A DNA stretch of 64,000 bases from Rhynchopus euleeides (taxonomy: Eukaryota; Euglenozoa; Diplonemea; Diplonemida; Diplonemidae). Under the pieces are notes generated by a model. It had not been told where the DNA came from. It was given only the letters and a program-made list of their open reading frames with translations, and did not search any database. The stretch spans positions 1,488,001 through 1,552,000 of the forward strand of contig OY723258.1 of NCBI GenBank assembly GCA_963210315.1, in the 5' to 3' direction. Shown here one piece after another: positions 43,535 through 54,689 of the stretch (within the stretch, counting starts at the first letter, position 1; each line of letters begins with the position of its first letter). The position numbers and the translations under genes are program-made.

Positions 43535-43936
43535 GGGTGTAGCTCCCTGACTGACGAGCAGCGGGAGGTGGCGAAGAGAAGCTCCTCATGCGTGGCGGCC
43601 TCCCTCGTTCGCGGCGGGAGAGGCATCCGGGGGTACGAGAGCGGCACCCGCCTGAGTTCTTTATGGAACCCACAAACCTGGGTGGTAGCCGGCCTCACGG
43701 ATGTGAGGTTGGAAATGCTCCGGGAGACAGCGGATGGCGCCTCAACGCCACAGGCTATCGTTGCCGGCTTGGTGCCCATATGGTGCAAGATGAGCGGCGG
43801 AATCCGCGAACTTCGGGAACTATCCGGTAGTTTGAACGCTGAAGACTGCCCCGCCAGGCTGAATGGGAGTCACAACGCGATGAGGAACAAGGATCAGCAG
43901 CGCCTTTTCCGGCAAACACAGGGCAGCTCTCCCTGA
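43535..43936 (+). CDS. Hypothetical reading frame within the GGAGGGTGTCC element
   Basis: The frame reads SLTDEQREVAKRSSSCVAAS... from about 43541 and ends ...RLFRQTQGSSP with a stop at 43934-43936; the first Met is at 43568. The residue mix (charged, with hydrophobic segments such as WVVAGLTDVRLEMLRETA) looks protein-like, unlike the A/T-rich surroundings, but no family is recognised. It may be a remnant of the element's own gene with its 5' part lost. Confidence 0.35.
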   Translation, partial: GCSSLTDEQREVAKRSSSCVAASLVRGGRGIRGYESGTRLSSLWNPQTWVVAGLTDVRLEMLRETADGASTPQAIVAGLVPIWCKMSGGIRELRELSGSLNAEDCPARLNGSHNAMRNKDQQRLFRQTQGSSP

Positions 43937-44281
43937 GCAGCTGGGAATGAAACGGGACGGAACTAACGAGCAGCAGCGAAACTGTTGCAGAGCACCAGTA
44001 ACCACAACGAGTCCATGACACAAGTGGAACTGCAGACACGGGGCAGCCAAGAAACGGACGCAGTCGCAGGAGACCACCTCCACTCTCAGAACGAGCAGAA
44101 CTGAGAGACACTCAATGGGATAGAGCGGAATCACTGTAACGGGGACACACTGATGGCACACAGTACAGACGGACAGAAGTCAGAGTGAAACGGTTGTACA
44201 AAGGGCTCGGCTTCACCGACGTCCTTAGTACAGAGTGAAACGACGACGCCGCCGAAGGCGGCCAATCCGCCGCCCGAAGGG

Positions 44282-44638
44282 CGGCGGAAAAATTTTTGGG
44301 GTGTTTTTGGGTGAAAAACCGGGCAACCTGGGCCCTTTGGGACCACATAGGCCAGGAAAGGCCAAAATTTTCGATTTTTTTCGGAAATTTTTCGGTTTTT
44401 CAGAGTGTGGCAGTCCGCAGATACAGATTTTCGGGTCGGAAAAAAAAATTTTTTTTCGACCCAAAAAAATCGGATTTTTTCGGGGAGGGTCTCCGGTGGC
44501 CCCCCCTGGATTTCCTGATTTTTCCCGATTTTTCCTGATTTTCGGATTTTGCTCGAAATTTGCCCTTGTGTCAACCAGTGGCAAAATTTTCGGAAAATCG
44601 GGAAAAATCAGGAAAATCCGGAGAACCGGACACCCTCC
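44282..44638 (+). repeat. Tandem repeat unit 1 (~357 bp)
   Basis: This block, from CGGCGGAAAAATTTTTGGGG to GGACACCCTCC, is repeated at 44659-45013 with differences only in A/T run lengths. Its long open frames are artefacts of A/T- and G-rich sequence. Confidence 0.88.
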
Positions 44639-44658
44639 TAGATTCTGGGGGGGTGAAA

Positions 44659-45013
44659 CGGCGGAAAAATTTTTGGGGTGTTTTTGGGTGAAAAACCGGG
44701 CAACCTGGGCCCTTTGGGACCACATAGGCCAGGAAAGGCCAAAATTTTCGATTTTTTTCGGAAATTTTTCGGTTTTTCAGAGTGTGGCAGTCCGCAGATA
44801 CAGATTTTCGGGTCGGAAAAAAATTTTTTTTCGACCCAAAAAAATCGGATTTTTTCGGGGAGGGTCTCCGGTGGCCCCCCCTGGATTTCCTGATTTTTCC
44901 CGATTTTTCCTGATTTTCGGATTTTGCTCGAAATTTGCCCTTGTGTCAACCAGTGGCAAAATTTTCGGAAAATCGGGAAAAATCAGGAAAATCCGGAGAA
45001 CCGGACACCCTCC
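44659..45013 (+). repeat. Tandem repeat unit 2 (~355 bp)
   Basis: This is the second unit of the duplication and forms the right end of the surrounding element. Confidence 0.88.
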
Positions 45014-45163
45014 TTATAGTGACATGGCGACTATTATAGTCACTATTATAGTGGACCTGCCACTATTATAGTCACTATAATAGTCGCAGGTCCACTATTA
45101 TAGTGACTATTATAGTCGCCATGTCACTATATATAGTACTATTTTTTTCATGATCCCACCGTG
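45014..45163. repeat. Right subterminal array and end of the nest-2 outer element
   Basis: CCACTATTATAGTCACTATA-type units match 42903-43267 and are followed by TATATAGTACTATTTTTTTC and the terminal GATCCCACCGTG. Confidence 0.78.
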
Positions 45164-45222
45164 TGACTCCCACGCCATGCTCACGGTTTTGGATTGTGCC
45201 GGATCCCCCCCCCCCCCCCCCC

Positions 45223-46755
45223 CTAGGCAAAATCTTAAGGGGTAAAAATAACGGCATTTTTCACATAGGCGAGGAACACGCACAAAATGGCTGTAAACTT
45301 GAAACCCCGGCCCCTGGGTGTATTTGGGGGCGGTCTGGGTGGTTTTTGGGGGTATTTGGCCACTTCTGAGCCAATCCGTGACCATGCTCAAAAAAATGTA
45401 GTGGTTTGGTTCCGGCCCCCTCATCCGAACCACCCTTCCGAGCCCGTCCCGCCCTACTTGCTCGCAACATTCCTCCTTTTCGTTTCCTGAGTGGGCACTG
45501 CTGCCTTCGGTTCAAATTGGGGGTGCAGGAACGTGACAAGCTTGGGAAGGAGTGCCTTCTTCGTAGTTTCTCCGCCGTTGTGTTCTGCTGCAAGCGCACG
45601 CTTCTGCAGCAGGCATTCAATCTGGCTTCGTTCGGAATTCGGCCTCTTCCAAACCCCTGTGGACATCCTTCGCTGCAGAGGCAGATGGGGTAGCCTTCTT
45701 CCTGAACATGCCTGAACTGAAAGTTCAATTCTTCAGCAGAATGGGTCACTGGCACACCGGTGAGTGCCTTGTTGCTTGAACTGTGCGATCTGTGCTGCGC
45801 GGTGACAAAAGATCAGGGGGTGTGCAGTGGTGCTCGCTGCCTACCTGCTGGCCCTGCGCCGCCGCCCCCGCCGCATCTGCGGGAAGCGCCTGCTGGAGCT
45901 GGGTTGCGGGGTGGGAATACCGAGCCTGGTCGCCCTTGTGGGGTGCGGCGCTGCAAAGGCCGTCCTCACGGACACAGCTGCGCAGGTGCAGTGGCAGCAG
46001 GCTATGTCACACAACCTGCATGCCAAGCACGCGGGGAGGGTGTGAGCGGGCTGCTGGCGTGGGGCATGCCTGAAGACATCGCGAACATACAACACACACA
46101 CGGCCCGTTCGACCTGATCCTTGCTGCGGACTGCATGTTCGATGCCGCCGTGTGTGGCCCGTTCTGCTGCATCCTCGTACAGCTGCTGCCATTTGGTACG
46201 ACAGGGTCCCACGTGATGACTCACAGAAACCATTAGTCGCGGGGACTGCGACGGCTTCGCCGTGGCCGCACACCTCATCCTTGCCCAGAAGTGGACCAGG
46301 ATGACCCCTATGCATTCGACGGAGGGCACGTCAGAAAGCCCCCCCGAGTGACGCCCTTGCATGCGCGGACACATCCCGGTCTTTGTTGAGAATAATATCG
46401 GTCGAAACCTGACAGAACACCCGCTGAAACGTCGCCTTTTTGGCTCGATAGTGCTCAGATGCCTCATCAGAGGCGTCGGAACGTGGTACATGACGTGGGA
46501 TTTTGATGATGCAGGTGGCAGGGTGATCGGGAGACTCAGCCGGGGAGGGGTTCGGTACCAAACCACTACAAAATTTTCAGCATTGCATTTCAGCCCCGTT
46601 CCGGGCCACCAAAGTGGGTGTCTCACACCCAGGGACGGTTTCTGGGGTGGTCTGGCCACTTTTTCAGCAGTTTTGGGGTGTTTCTGGCCGAAAATTGCCT
46701 ATGTCGAAAAATGTCGTTATTTTGACGTTTTTTGGTACCTTAAGACGGCCCCTAC
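45223..46755. mobile_element. Possible gene-capturing element: imperfect long inverted repeats around a methyltransferase fragment
   Basis: About 200 bases at 45223-45432 and 46540-46755 are imperfect inverted relatives. Shared pieces include TCTTAAGG, AAAATAACGxCATTTTTC-ACATAGGC, CCCTGGGTGT and TGTAGTGGTTTGGT. They enclose the broken methyltransferase gene. No transposase and no target duplication were identified, so capture by a transposon is inference. Confidence 0.42.
45708..46236 (+). pseudogene. METTL21-like lysine methyltransferase (class I SAM), truncated and frame-broken
   Basis: A first segment 45708-45759 (MPELKVQFFSRMGHWHT) can splice with GTGAGT...GTGCAG to 45828, giving VVLAAYLLALRR...ICGKRLLELGCGVGIPSLVAL. 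The motif LELGCGVGIPS is the SAM-binding motif I, and VLTDTAAQVQWQQAMSHNL fits motif II with following helix. The frame then breaks at GGTGTGAGC near 46040; two extra bases (TG) would account for it. The other frame continues as SGLLAWGMPEDI...FDLILAADCMFDAA, the family's post-motif block. Only about 150 residues remain, against ~220 in full-length family members, and the C-terminus is missing. The donor is GTGAG, unlike the GTATG used by intact genes here. It lies between the inverted repeats described in the surrounding entry. Confidence 0.6.
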
Positions 46756-46942
46756 CCCCCCCCCCCCCCCTCTCTCTCTCTCTCAAACACACACATCCAC
46801 TCCCCCACACCCGCAGGAGGCCCCCCTCCCCTCCTCCGCCCTATTCTCTGAGGGGGGGGTGGGGTGGGGTGGGGTGGGGCGGTAGTACAGAACACACAGC
46901 TCGTCCATCTGTCTCACCACCCCCCACCCCCACCCCCTCGCC
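46756..46942 (+). promoter_or_regulatory. Pyrimidine tract and AG, candidate trans-splice acceptor for the condensin gene
   Basis: A long C run followed by TCTCTCTCTCTCTC (46771-46784) leads to CACACCCGCAG ending 46816. The 5' UTR would then be 126 bases, with G-rich sequence before the ATG at 46943. Confidence 0.35.
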
Positions 46943-49900
46943 ATGGCGGGCAGCACGGCGAAGTCGTTCTACATCCCGAGCCGGTTGGAAGATTTGGAGA
47001 ACGGTGATGTGCTTCCGGAGGGTTCGCTGGTTGCGCAGCTGATCCAGCTGGACCATTTGGAGCCGGGGCAGTTCCAAGATGAGCTCGCCAGGCTAGGCGG
47101 GCAGCTGGCGGAGGGCGGGGTGGACACCGTGGTGGACCAGGCAAACTTCGACCTGCTCTACTCGCTCCTGCGCGTCATAAAGTCGATGTCTGGGAAAGAG
47201 GTGGCCTACTTTGCAACTTCCCTGACGAAATACCTGACGAAGGCGGCGGAGACGCTTGAGCTCCTCCAAAGGGAGGCTCGCGGGGAGACCACTCCCTCCC
47301 CCGCCACGTCGCAGTCGCCTGAGCAGCCTGCTCCGGGCGCACCGCGCGCCCCTGTTGACCCTGAGAAGCAAGACCAGGCAGATGCACTCTACACCTGCGT
47401 GAAAGTGTTCGCGTTTGCCCTGACGAAGGTTCTTTTGCACATCGAGAAGAAGAACACTGCGTACCACGCTTCTGCCGCGGCTGACATGTTTGTGCAGGAT
47501 GGGGGGCGGCCCCGCGGGAAGGCGGGTGCAAAGCGGGCCCGGAAACCCGCCGCAAAGCGGGGGGGCGCCGACGGCGACTCCCCGGGATCCGAAGGCGAGA
47601 TTGAAATCAAAAAGGATGCGGTGCTCAACGCGCTGATCCTGACCCTCTCCTCCGATTCGGTGGAGCGGCACGACACGACGTACCTCGCAGTGCTGTGCGG
47701 TGTCGCCAGCTCCCTCTTGGAGTCCCCTGCCAACGTGAAGCAGCCCCCTGGCACGGCGCGTGCCTCGGGGCATGCTGTGAAGGACGCCATCTTCGAGCTC
47801 CTCCTCATGCTGGCGAGGAAGTTCTACCAAGAGGATGCTGCCGAGGGTGTGCCGGCAGCGGCCCCCGATGCGGCGGGTGAGGAAGGGGGTGCTGCGCAGC
47901 AGGAGGGCCAGGTCAACCAGGTTGTCGCGACGCTGAGCGATCTGGTGTGCAGGTTTGAGCATATCCCGAAGCATGCGGCTGCCTTCTGCGGCCAGGCGTG
48001 CGACCAGGGGGCCTGGGGTGAGCAGCTGGTGGACCGGCTCGTGTCTGCGCTGTGCGATGTTGCGGTGAAGGCCGGCGGGGAGGTGCCGGAGGCAAAGCAT
48101 ATCGGCACGTTCCTCACAGACCTGGCTGACGCGCTGCCGCAGGTGGCCCTGCGGAACATCACGAAGCTGCACGATTCCCTGGCGGCAGAGTCGCACAGCG
48201 TGCGAAAGGCTGTCCTCAATGGGTTTACCCGCATCATCAACACCCTGGGGTGGACGGCGGAGTCCCGCCAGAACAAAAAGGTGAAGGCGGAGCTGCTGGC
48301 GATCCTCGCTGAGCGGGTGCACGACGTCCAGCCCTGGGTGCGCGTCGCATCCCTGAACAACATCCGCTCTCTCTACCAGACGCAGTGCCTGAATGTCAAC
48401 GAGCAGCGCCTCCTGCTGACGAATGTGGTCGGGAGGCTGAAGGACAAAAACTCCTTCGTGCGCCACGCCGCCATGATCACCCTCTCTGTTGCGCTGGCGA
48501 ACAACCTCGTCGGGGATGTGCTGCGCCTGTCGGTCTTCAAACAATACTACGAGAAGAAGTACGAGGAGGTGCTGGCCTTCAAATCGAAGGAGGAAATCGA
48601 AGACTTCATCGCCCGTAGCATCGCTCTGGGCGAGGCGGACATCGCACCGGACATCGAGGGACAGGTTATGGACCAGGCCACGATGGTCCTGCAGACCAAA
48701 CACGACGAGGCCCTCGTCCGCCTCCTCTACTACCACACGGCATGCGGCTTCATCTCCGAGGTGGACGCGGCAGTCCCCAGTGTCCTGGCTGTCCTTCGGG
48801 CAAAAAGCACCTCCGATGCTGTCGAAGCGATTAAACTCCTCAGCGCGATGATCCGATTCAAGGTCACTTCTGCGGTTGACAACGTCATGAAAATCTGCAT
48901 CCAGGTCTTCAACCGTGAACAGAGCGTCGCAGACGCGGTTGTCGATGCCTTCCTCGGGATCGTCTCGGGTCCCGAGGTGACAATCGACGCCAAGACAGAC
49001 CAGGAGAAGTGCATGCGCATCTCACAGGAGGTCATCCGCGTGCTCCACGGCGCTTCGGAGGGCGGCATCTCCTCCGTCAGCCAGATCCTCCGCAAGGTGG
49101 GGCCCGAGTTCTGCGGCGACATCGCGGACACCACCCTCGACGTTGCAGAGGGCTACGCCTCCCCTGCAGGTGCCGCACCCCCCTCCGCCGCCAAGGCCTC
49201 CGAATGCCGCTCCGCCATGCGCCTCTTCTCGATGATCGCCGAGTCCTGCCCGGAGATCGCATTCCACAAGCTGCACGACCTCTGCGACCTCGGCGTGAAG
49301 CACGCCGGTATCGCCCTCCACGACCCCCTCTTTGCAAAATACACCTGCGACGCGCTTGCCACCGCCGCAAACTCCCCGGTGTTCACCCCTCTGAAGGCGT
49401 CAGACCCCATCTTCTACGACCTCTGTCTGCTGCTTCTGTCGCAATGCGCCTCGGTGACCCAGTGGGTCCCCCTGGCCCGCAGCGTGGTGACCGCTGTCTA
49501 CGCCCTTTGCTCCAACCCTGAGCGGATCGTGGAGGAGGTCATCAAGAAGCTCTCAAACCGGTTCGCGTTCCTCCGGAAGAAGCTGGAGGAGATCGACGCC
49601 GAGGAGAGGGGCGCTGCGATCGCAGCGGCGCTGCCACCGCCTCCGCCGCGAGACCCCCCGTCGCCTCGGGAGGGCACCCCCGAGGGTGGTGGTGGGGAAG
49701 AGGAGGAAGCACAGCCCCCTCCTGCGCCTGAGGGTCAGGTCGCTGCTCAGCCCACCGCAACCCAGCACCCCGAGGGGTATCGGAGGAAGGTGGTCAGCGA
49801 GGCGTGCCACACGCTCAGCAGGATCCTGTTCATCCTGGGGGAGACGGCGCTGCGGCAGCTCGCCTTTGCGGAGAAGACGTATAAGGCTGCGATTGCCAGC

Positions 49901-52176
49901 ATACACGCAACCTCGAAGGAGGCTGTGCCAGAGGCACAGCAGCCCCAGGCGAAGCGGAGGCGCAAAGGGAAGCAAGCCGAGGCGAAGCAGGAGGAGGAGG
50001 CAGAGGAGGACGGGCGGGATGCGATTGAGGCGGAGCTTGGCCTGGAGAGCAAGGGCGCGAAGGAGACGCATGCCGAGGAGGCGCTGCGTGAGGAGGAGGC
50101 ACGGCTGCTGTCGGACAGGTCGGTGTGGGGGAGGTGCAAGCGGCTGGTGCTGCGGTCCGCCTTGAAGCAGGATGAGATCACATCCGACATCTGGGTGAAG
50201 AGCTGTGCGACGCTCGCCCTCGCCATGTATATGATGGTGACGGAGGATTTTGCCAGGTCGTATCTGCAGTATCTCTTCTCCATCCTGAGGTCGGCTCGCG
50301 AGCCCAGCATCCGGGCGAATCTCATCATTGCGGTTGGGGATCTCCTGACACGCTGGCCCAACACGATGGAGCCCTGGACACCATTTTTCTTCGAGACACT
50401 CCGGGACAAGGATGTCCAGGTCAGGTCAACCGCGTATCTCGTTTCGTCGCATCTGATTCTCAACGATATGCTGAAAGCGCGTTCCTTCGTCCACATCATG
50501 CTGGCGGGTATCGTAGACCCGGCGGAGGCAGTTCAGCAGCGCGCGCAGCTGTTCCTGCATGAGTTTGCCACGCGGGATAGGGTTTTCCAGGGGCTGCCCG
50601 ACATTCTGTCCGCTCTGTCGAGGGACCCTGCGGTTGATTCCGACTCGCTGAGGACGATTCTCAAGCAGATGCTCGCCTATATCGACAAGGATAAGCAGAC
50701 GGAGACGCTCATCGGGCGGCTCTGCCTGAAGTTCACCCAAACCACCGCAGACGGCGACAACAAGACCCAGGCAGATGGGGCGCAGAAGAACCCTGACACA
50801 CCAAATGCAACCCCTGTGGTTGCGCCTGCAGCCCCTCCGGAGTCAGCGCCCAGTGCCGGGCAGGAGGGCCAAGGAGAGGGCGTCTCGGCGGCAGAGCAGC
50901 AAGGCGGTGAGCCTCCCGGGGCGGTGGTGGTGGCGGCTGGCCAAGGAGGCGAGGCTGGGGCTGGGCAGACGGAGGCAGCAGCAGCAGCAGTGGGGCCCCG
51001 AGCGGGGGAGCGGGGTGGCGTGTCTCTTGACGTGTGGCAGGCGAGGCATATCGTATGTAGTGTGGGGTGGGGGAGGGGGAGGGTGGGGTGTGTGTCGTGT
51101 GGCGAGAGAGGGAGAGGGAGAGGGGGTGTGTCGGCAAATGGTGTGCCCCAAAGGCGTGTGTCCACGCTGATCCCTTTTCGCAGGCGGAGTGCCTTTCGCT
51201 GATGGACATCAAGCAGACTTCGGAGAGGGCGGTGAAGAAGCTTGTCTGCGATGCAAGCTTCAAAAACTACGCCCGGTATCTCAGCGACGATGTGGTATGA
51301 TAGACTGCTGTAATGCTGGCCCGCAGTGGTGGACAGGCGGCCCCCCTGCGGGGGAGGGGGTGCATCCTTCTGTTGTTGCCATTGGGTCTTTCTGGGGGCG
51401 TCCGCAGTTTATGCTATCACCCCACCCAACCGCAGGTGGTGTCGTATTTCGATGACATCGCAGACAAGGTGCGCAAGGTTGTGCCCGGGACGAAGGAGCG
51501 GGCAGACGTCAAGGCGCTAATTGATGACTGGGAGAAGCGCATCGAGGCGGTGCGCGAGCAGATGAAGGACACGGAGAATGTAGAGAGCAAGGCTAAGTCA
51601 CGCGAGGCGGAGTCCAAAGCCTTGCGGAAGGCTGCTGGGAAGGGGCGTGCCTCAGGCAGGAAGCGCCCTGCCGAGTCTGAATCCAGCTCTGACAGCAGCT
51701 CTGAGGAGTCCGAAGAGAAGCCGAAGTCGAAACGGGCCAAGCCGAAGCCGAAACCCAAGCCCAAGCCCAAGGGCAAGCGGGGCCGTGCCCAACAGGTGGA
51801 GGAGTCCAGCAGCGAGGAGAGCAGCGAAGAAGAAGAGGACGAGGAAGAGGAGGAGTCGGAGGCAACCCCTCCGCCTGCGAAGCGTTCCCGCAAGGCTGCG
51901 GCGAAGCCGAAACCGAAGCCGAAGCCGAAACCCAAGGGCAAGCGGGGCCGTGCGAAGCAGGAATCCAGCAGCGAAGAGGCCAGCAGCTCGAGCGAGAGTA
52001 GCGAGCCAACCCCGAAGGCAAAGCCGGCTGCCAAGCGGGGGCGCAGGAAGGTATGTCGCATCATGGTGGGCATGAGGGGGTGTTGGAGTGTGTCGCCGTG
52101 TGAAGGACCACCGCCACTGCCACCGCCACCACCCCCGCATCAGGTTACGCAGGAAAGCGACAGCAGCAGCGAGTGA
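46943..52176 (+). CDS. Condensin non-SMC HEAT-repeat subunit (CAP-D2/Cnd1 type), 4 exons
   Basis: Exons 46943-51052, 51184-51294, 51436-52050 and 52144-52176, all phase 0, give 1622 aa. Residues ~1-130 fit a Cnd1 N-terminal region. From ~370 on, HEAT-like helices dominate, with NVVGRLKDKNSFVRHAAMITL (~490) as a clear HEAT pair. The block WGRCKRLVLRSALKQ...RSYLQYLFSIL...NLIIAVGDLLTRWPNTMEPWTPFFFETLRDKDVQVRSTAYLV (~1055-1170) matches the conserved Cnd1 C-terminal domain. Insertions are Pro/Glu/Ala-rich. The tail (exon 3) alternates acidic Ser/Glu tracts with KPKPKPKPKPKGKRGRA repeats, a likely nuclear and DNA-contact region. Condensin compacts chromosomes with SMC2/SMC4 (family knowledge). CAP-D3 is the main alternative. 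Confidence 0.82.
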
Positions 52177-53716
52177 GGCGCGTGTCGCCACGCACCCTTC
52201 CTTGCAGGCAAAAGAAGTCCAAAGGGCCCACCCCCGTTGCTGGTTGTCTCATAGGGCAGGCCAGGTGGTCAACACCGGACCCACCCGACACCAGAGAGTG
52301 GTTCGCGTGGTGTTCGCCACTGACCATCTTGCAGCACGTTGTGAGCAAGTGAAGGTCCCTCACCCCACCCAAGCATGCCCTGCCGAGGTGCCCCCAGGGG
52401 GTGGGTGGGAGTGGGGCTGGTTTTTCCCGGTGGCGAGGCCTCTGAGAGGCGCAGTGGTGGCACGGATTGGCCTCGGCTGAGCTCGTGTCCCGCTGCGGTG
52501 GGGAGCTTCTACCTCCGGTGGCCTTCGCCGCCCTTCGTTGTAGGAAGGGCCCATTCCCGGCATTCCTGCGCGTTGCAGTGCCACTGTAGATCACGCCTGC
52601 CACGGATGCAGGGCAAAAAATCCTTCCTCCCGACACCGGTTGTTCAGAATTGCCCTCCCCGCTAGCCCGGCACATAGTGCTGGAATGTGCAACTCATTTC
52701 TGACCAAACCAGCCTCCGCTCTTCCCTATTTGGTGACATCTGCTGTGTATACGACGGTGGGCGGAATGATGGCATTATGCGACATTCTCTGAGGGCCTTT
52801 CGCACTGCCCCATACTGTGTGTGTGTGCCAAAACTGTGCCGCTTTTGCAACCGGGTTTTGTGAGGCACATACCACACACACACACCTTTTCTCACTACTT
52901 TCTCACTGTTCAAGCGTGTATTTCTGAAGCGAAAACCCACCCAAGTTCCACAGGCAGGGGGGTTATTCGGTGTGCTCCACGTCTGCATGCTGTGTCACTG
53001 CGTGGGCTTCTATCGCACTGCGGCACAACGGGCGGGGGTGGGGCAGGGGGCACATGTTCCCGTGTGTCCCCCCTCGAGAAAATAGCCTCGTGTCACCCCC
53101 CTCTGCCTGTGTATGTGTATCCCTCAAAGAAGTGTGGGATATTTTTTTTTGCAACAAGCCCAGCCCCCGTCCTCTCCTCTCCCGATGCAACCTGGCCATG
53201 TAGCTGACCAAGGCTGCCTGTGTGTGTTTGTGGTATTACTGCACCAGGCAATTTGCCCTGCTGTGCGGCGTACGTGCCACTCAAAGAAACCATGTGCCCT
53301 TTGTGTGTGGCAGTGGTGTGTGTGTGTCACAGTGTCGTGCCGGAGCAAGGTGTGCTCGGTGCGCTCCACATGACGACAAAACGAGTCACGTGTATGTGCA
53401 TTGCGGTGCGTGTAGAGCACTGCGGTGCAGCAGCCCCCCTTGGGGATGCGCTGTAGCAGGGTAGTTACAGCTGACTGTTGCCCCCCACCCCGCCTCGCCG
53501 CTTTGAACGGTTTTTTTTTGATGCGCGGGTTTTTGGTGCGCGGTGTCTCTTGCAGGTGAGAGGGGTGCCGCAGGTTCACTGTACGAATCATTGGGCAGAG
53601 CAGGGGCGGAAGAGGTGGAGGCGGTGGGGGAGGAGGCAGGGACAGGAGGTGCTGGCAGGGCTTCGGCGATGTCTTGCCCCTTGCCCCCTTCGCACCCAGC
53701 CCCTTTGTGGCGGCAC
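52177..53716. other. Intergenic, 1.5 kb
   Basis: No gene is supported. Short CA/TG runs occur at 52818-52828, 52872-52886 and 53320-53330. It separates the condensin gene from the convergent antisense pseudogene. Confidence 0.55.
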
Positions 53717-54580
53717 TCATTCCCGCCAGGAGTTGAGCATCTCCTGGTGCTGTCGATTCCGCTGCTCCTCCGCGTCGCGCACCCCCTGATGCGTCAGCTG
53801 GCTCTGCACCCTCTCGCCCTCCTCCTTCCCAGCCTGTTGAAGGTCAGCTCGAAGGGTGGTGTCGAGCTGGGTTGCCTTCTCGGCAAGTGCCTTGAGCTAC
53901 TGGGCCCCGCGCCGCGCCATCCGCGCCTCGCAGGTCTCCCGCAGCTCCCCACGCACCTCATCCAGGCGGCCCTGGAGGCGGGCCGCCTGCTCTCCGGTCG
54001 CCTGCTCCGACTGTTGCTGGGCGGCCGTGGCGTCCTTGCGGTCAGTCTCGCAGGAGGCCCTCAGGTCGCGCACAGTGTCCCCCAGGCGCTCCGTCTGCCG
54101 CCGCAGCTCACTCACCGCGGCTTCCCCCTGCTGCGCCTCCCATGCCCTGCGGAGCTCCGCCACCGCCGCATCCAGGCGCTGCTGCTCCTGCCCGCGCTGC
54201 GCCTCCAGGTCGGCCCAAACCGCGTCCACCTCCGCCTGGACCTGCTGCGCCTGGTGGTGGGAGAGAGGCGTCTGCTCACTCGTCTTGCAGGTTCAGCATC
54301 GTCTTGCAAGCTTTGTTGAGGTGCTCCTCAAGCGCCCGGTGTGTCTCCTGGCCTGCCTCCTGGCGGCCGAGGCGGTCCCCCATGCGCTGCATCTGCAGCG
54401 CGTGCTGCTGGGCGTGGCTGCCCAGCTGGGCCTCGAGCAGCGCCACCTGCTCGGCGTGCTGCTCGGTCAGGCCCGGGTGACCCTGCTGCATCAACCCCAT
54501 CCGCTGCTCCAACTCGCCCTGCCGTGAGCCGGTCCTGCAGGAGGCGGCGCAGGCTCTGCAGCTCGGCTTGCCAGAGCAGA
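53717..54580 (-). pseudogene. Decayed coiled-coil protein gene, the only antisense gene in the window
   Basis: Read on the minus strand, the segments are LLWQAELQSLRRLLQDRLT (from ~54580); ELEQRMGLMQQGHPGLTEQ...KTMLNLQDE to a stop at 54276; QAQQVQAEVDAVWADLEAQ...EARMARRGAQ to a TAG at 53897-53899; then LKALAEKATQLDTTLRADLQ...EMLNSWRE ending TGA at 53717. Together they form a continuous heptad-type coiled coil. It is broken by at least two frame changes (~54520 and ~54270) and one in-frame stop. The antisense reading has far better protein character than the plus frames. No start, promoter-like tract or family can be named. It is probably an insertion or inverted remnant. Confidence 0.55.
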
Positions 54581-54689
54581 GGGGTGCTGTTCCTAGTTCG
54601 CCTGGCTACACGGCGCAATACAACACAACCCGATCTCTTTTTTGGTACCGTCCTTTTCGCTGTCTGCCATGCCATGCCTTTCCACCCGC

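Larger units (their letters stand above)
43268..45013. mobile_element. 1.75-kb element with GGAGGGTGTCC ends and TTA duplication
   Basis: GGAGGGTGTCC at 43268 and GGACACCCTCC ending 45013 are 11-bp inverted ends, flanked by TTA on both sides, inside the ACTATAATAGTC array. The interior has one protein-like frame (43535-43936) and a 357-base tandem duplication. The extra GGACACCCTCC at 44628-44638 marks the end of the first duplicate. The superfamily is not identified. Confidence 0.7.
38353..45163. mobile_element. Outer element of nest 2: CACGG-ended transposon with 2-bp target duplication
   Basis: The left end CACGGTGGGATCAAAAAAAA and right end ...CATGATCCCACCGTG are inverted repeats, continuing as AGTAGTAC / GTACTA, with TG on both outer sides. 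Its own sequence is the arms at 38353-38384 and 39386-39414, the ACTATAATAGTC arrays at 42903-43267 and the arm at 45014-45163. It has been invaded by three other elements: 38385-39385, 39415-42902 and 43268-45013. No host-element protein remains, so it is non-autonomous. Confidence 0.7.

Noticed and set aside
44235-45071. 278-codon frame rich in Lys/Phe/Gly
   Set aside because: It crosses the two units of a non-coding tandem repeat, so its translation simply repeats; composition follows A/T runs.
45454-45666. Minus-strand 70-codon frame (LLQKRALAAEHNGGETTKKALL...)
   Set aside because: Part of it looks protein-like and could be a transposon relic, but it is short, frame-broken upstream and has no recognisable relative.
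47093-48736. 547-codon minus-strand frame within the condensin gene
   Set aside because: It is antisense to HEAT-repeat sequence with recognisable condensin motifs and has no motif of its own.
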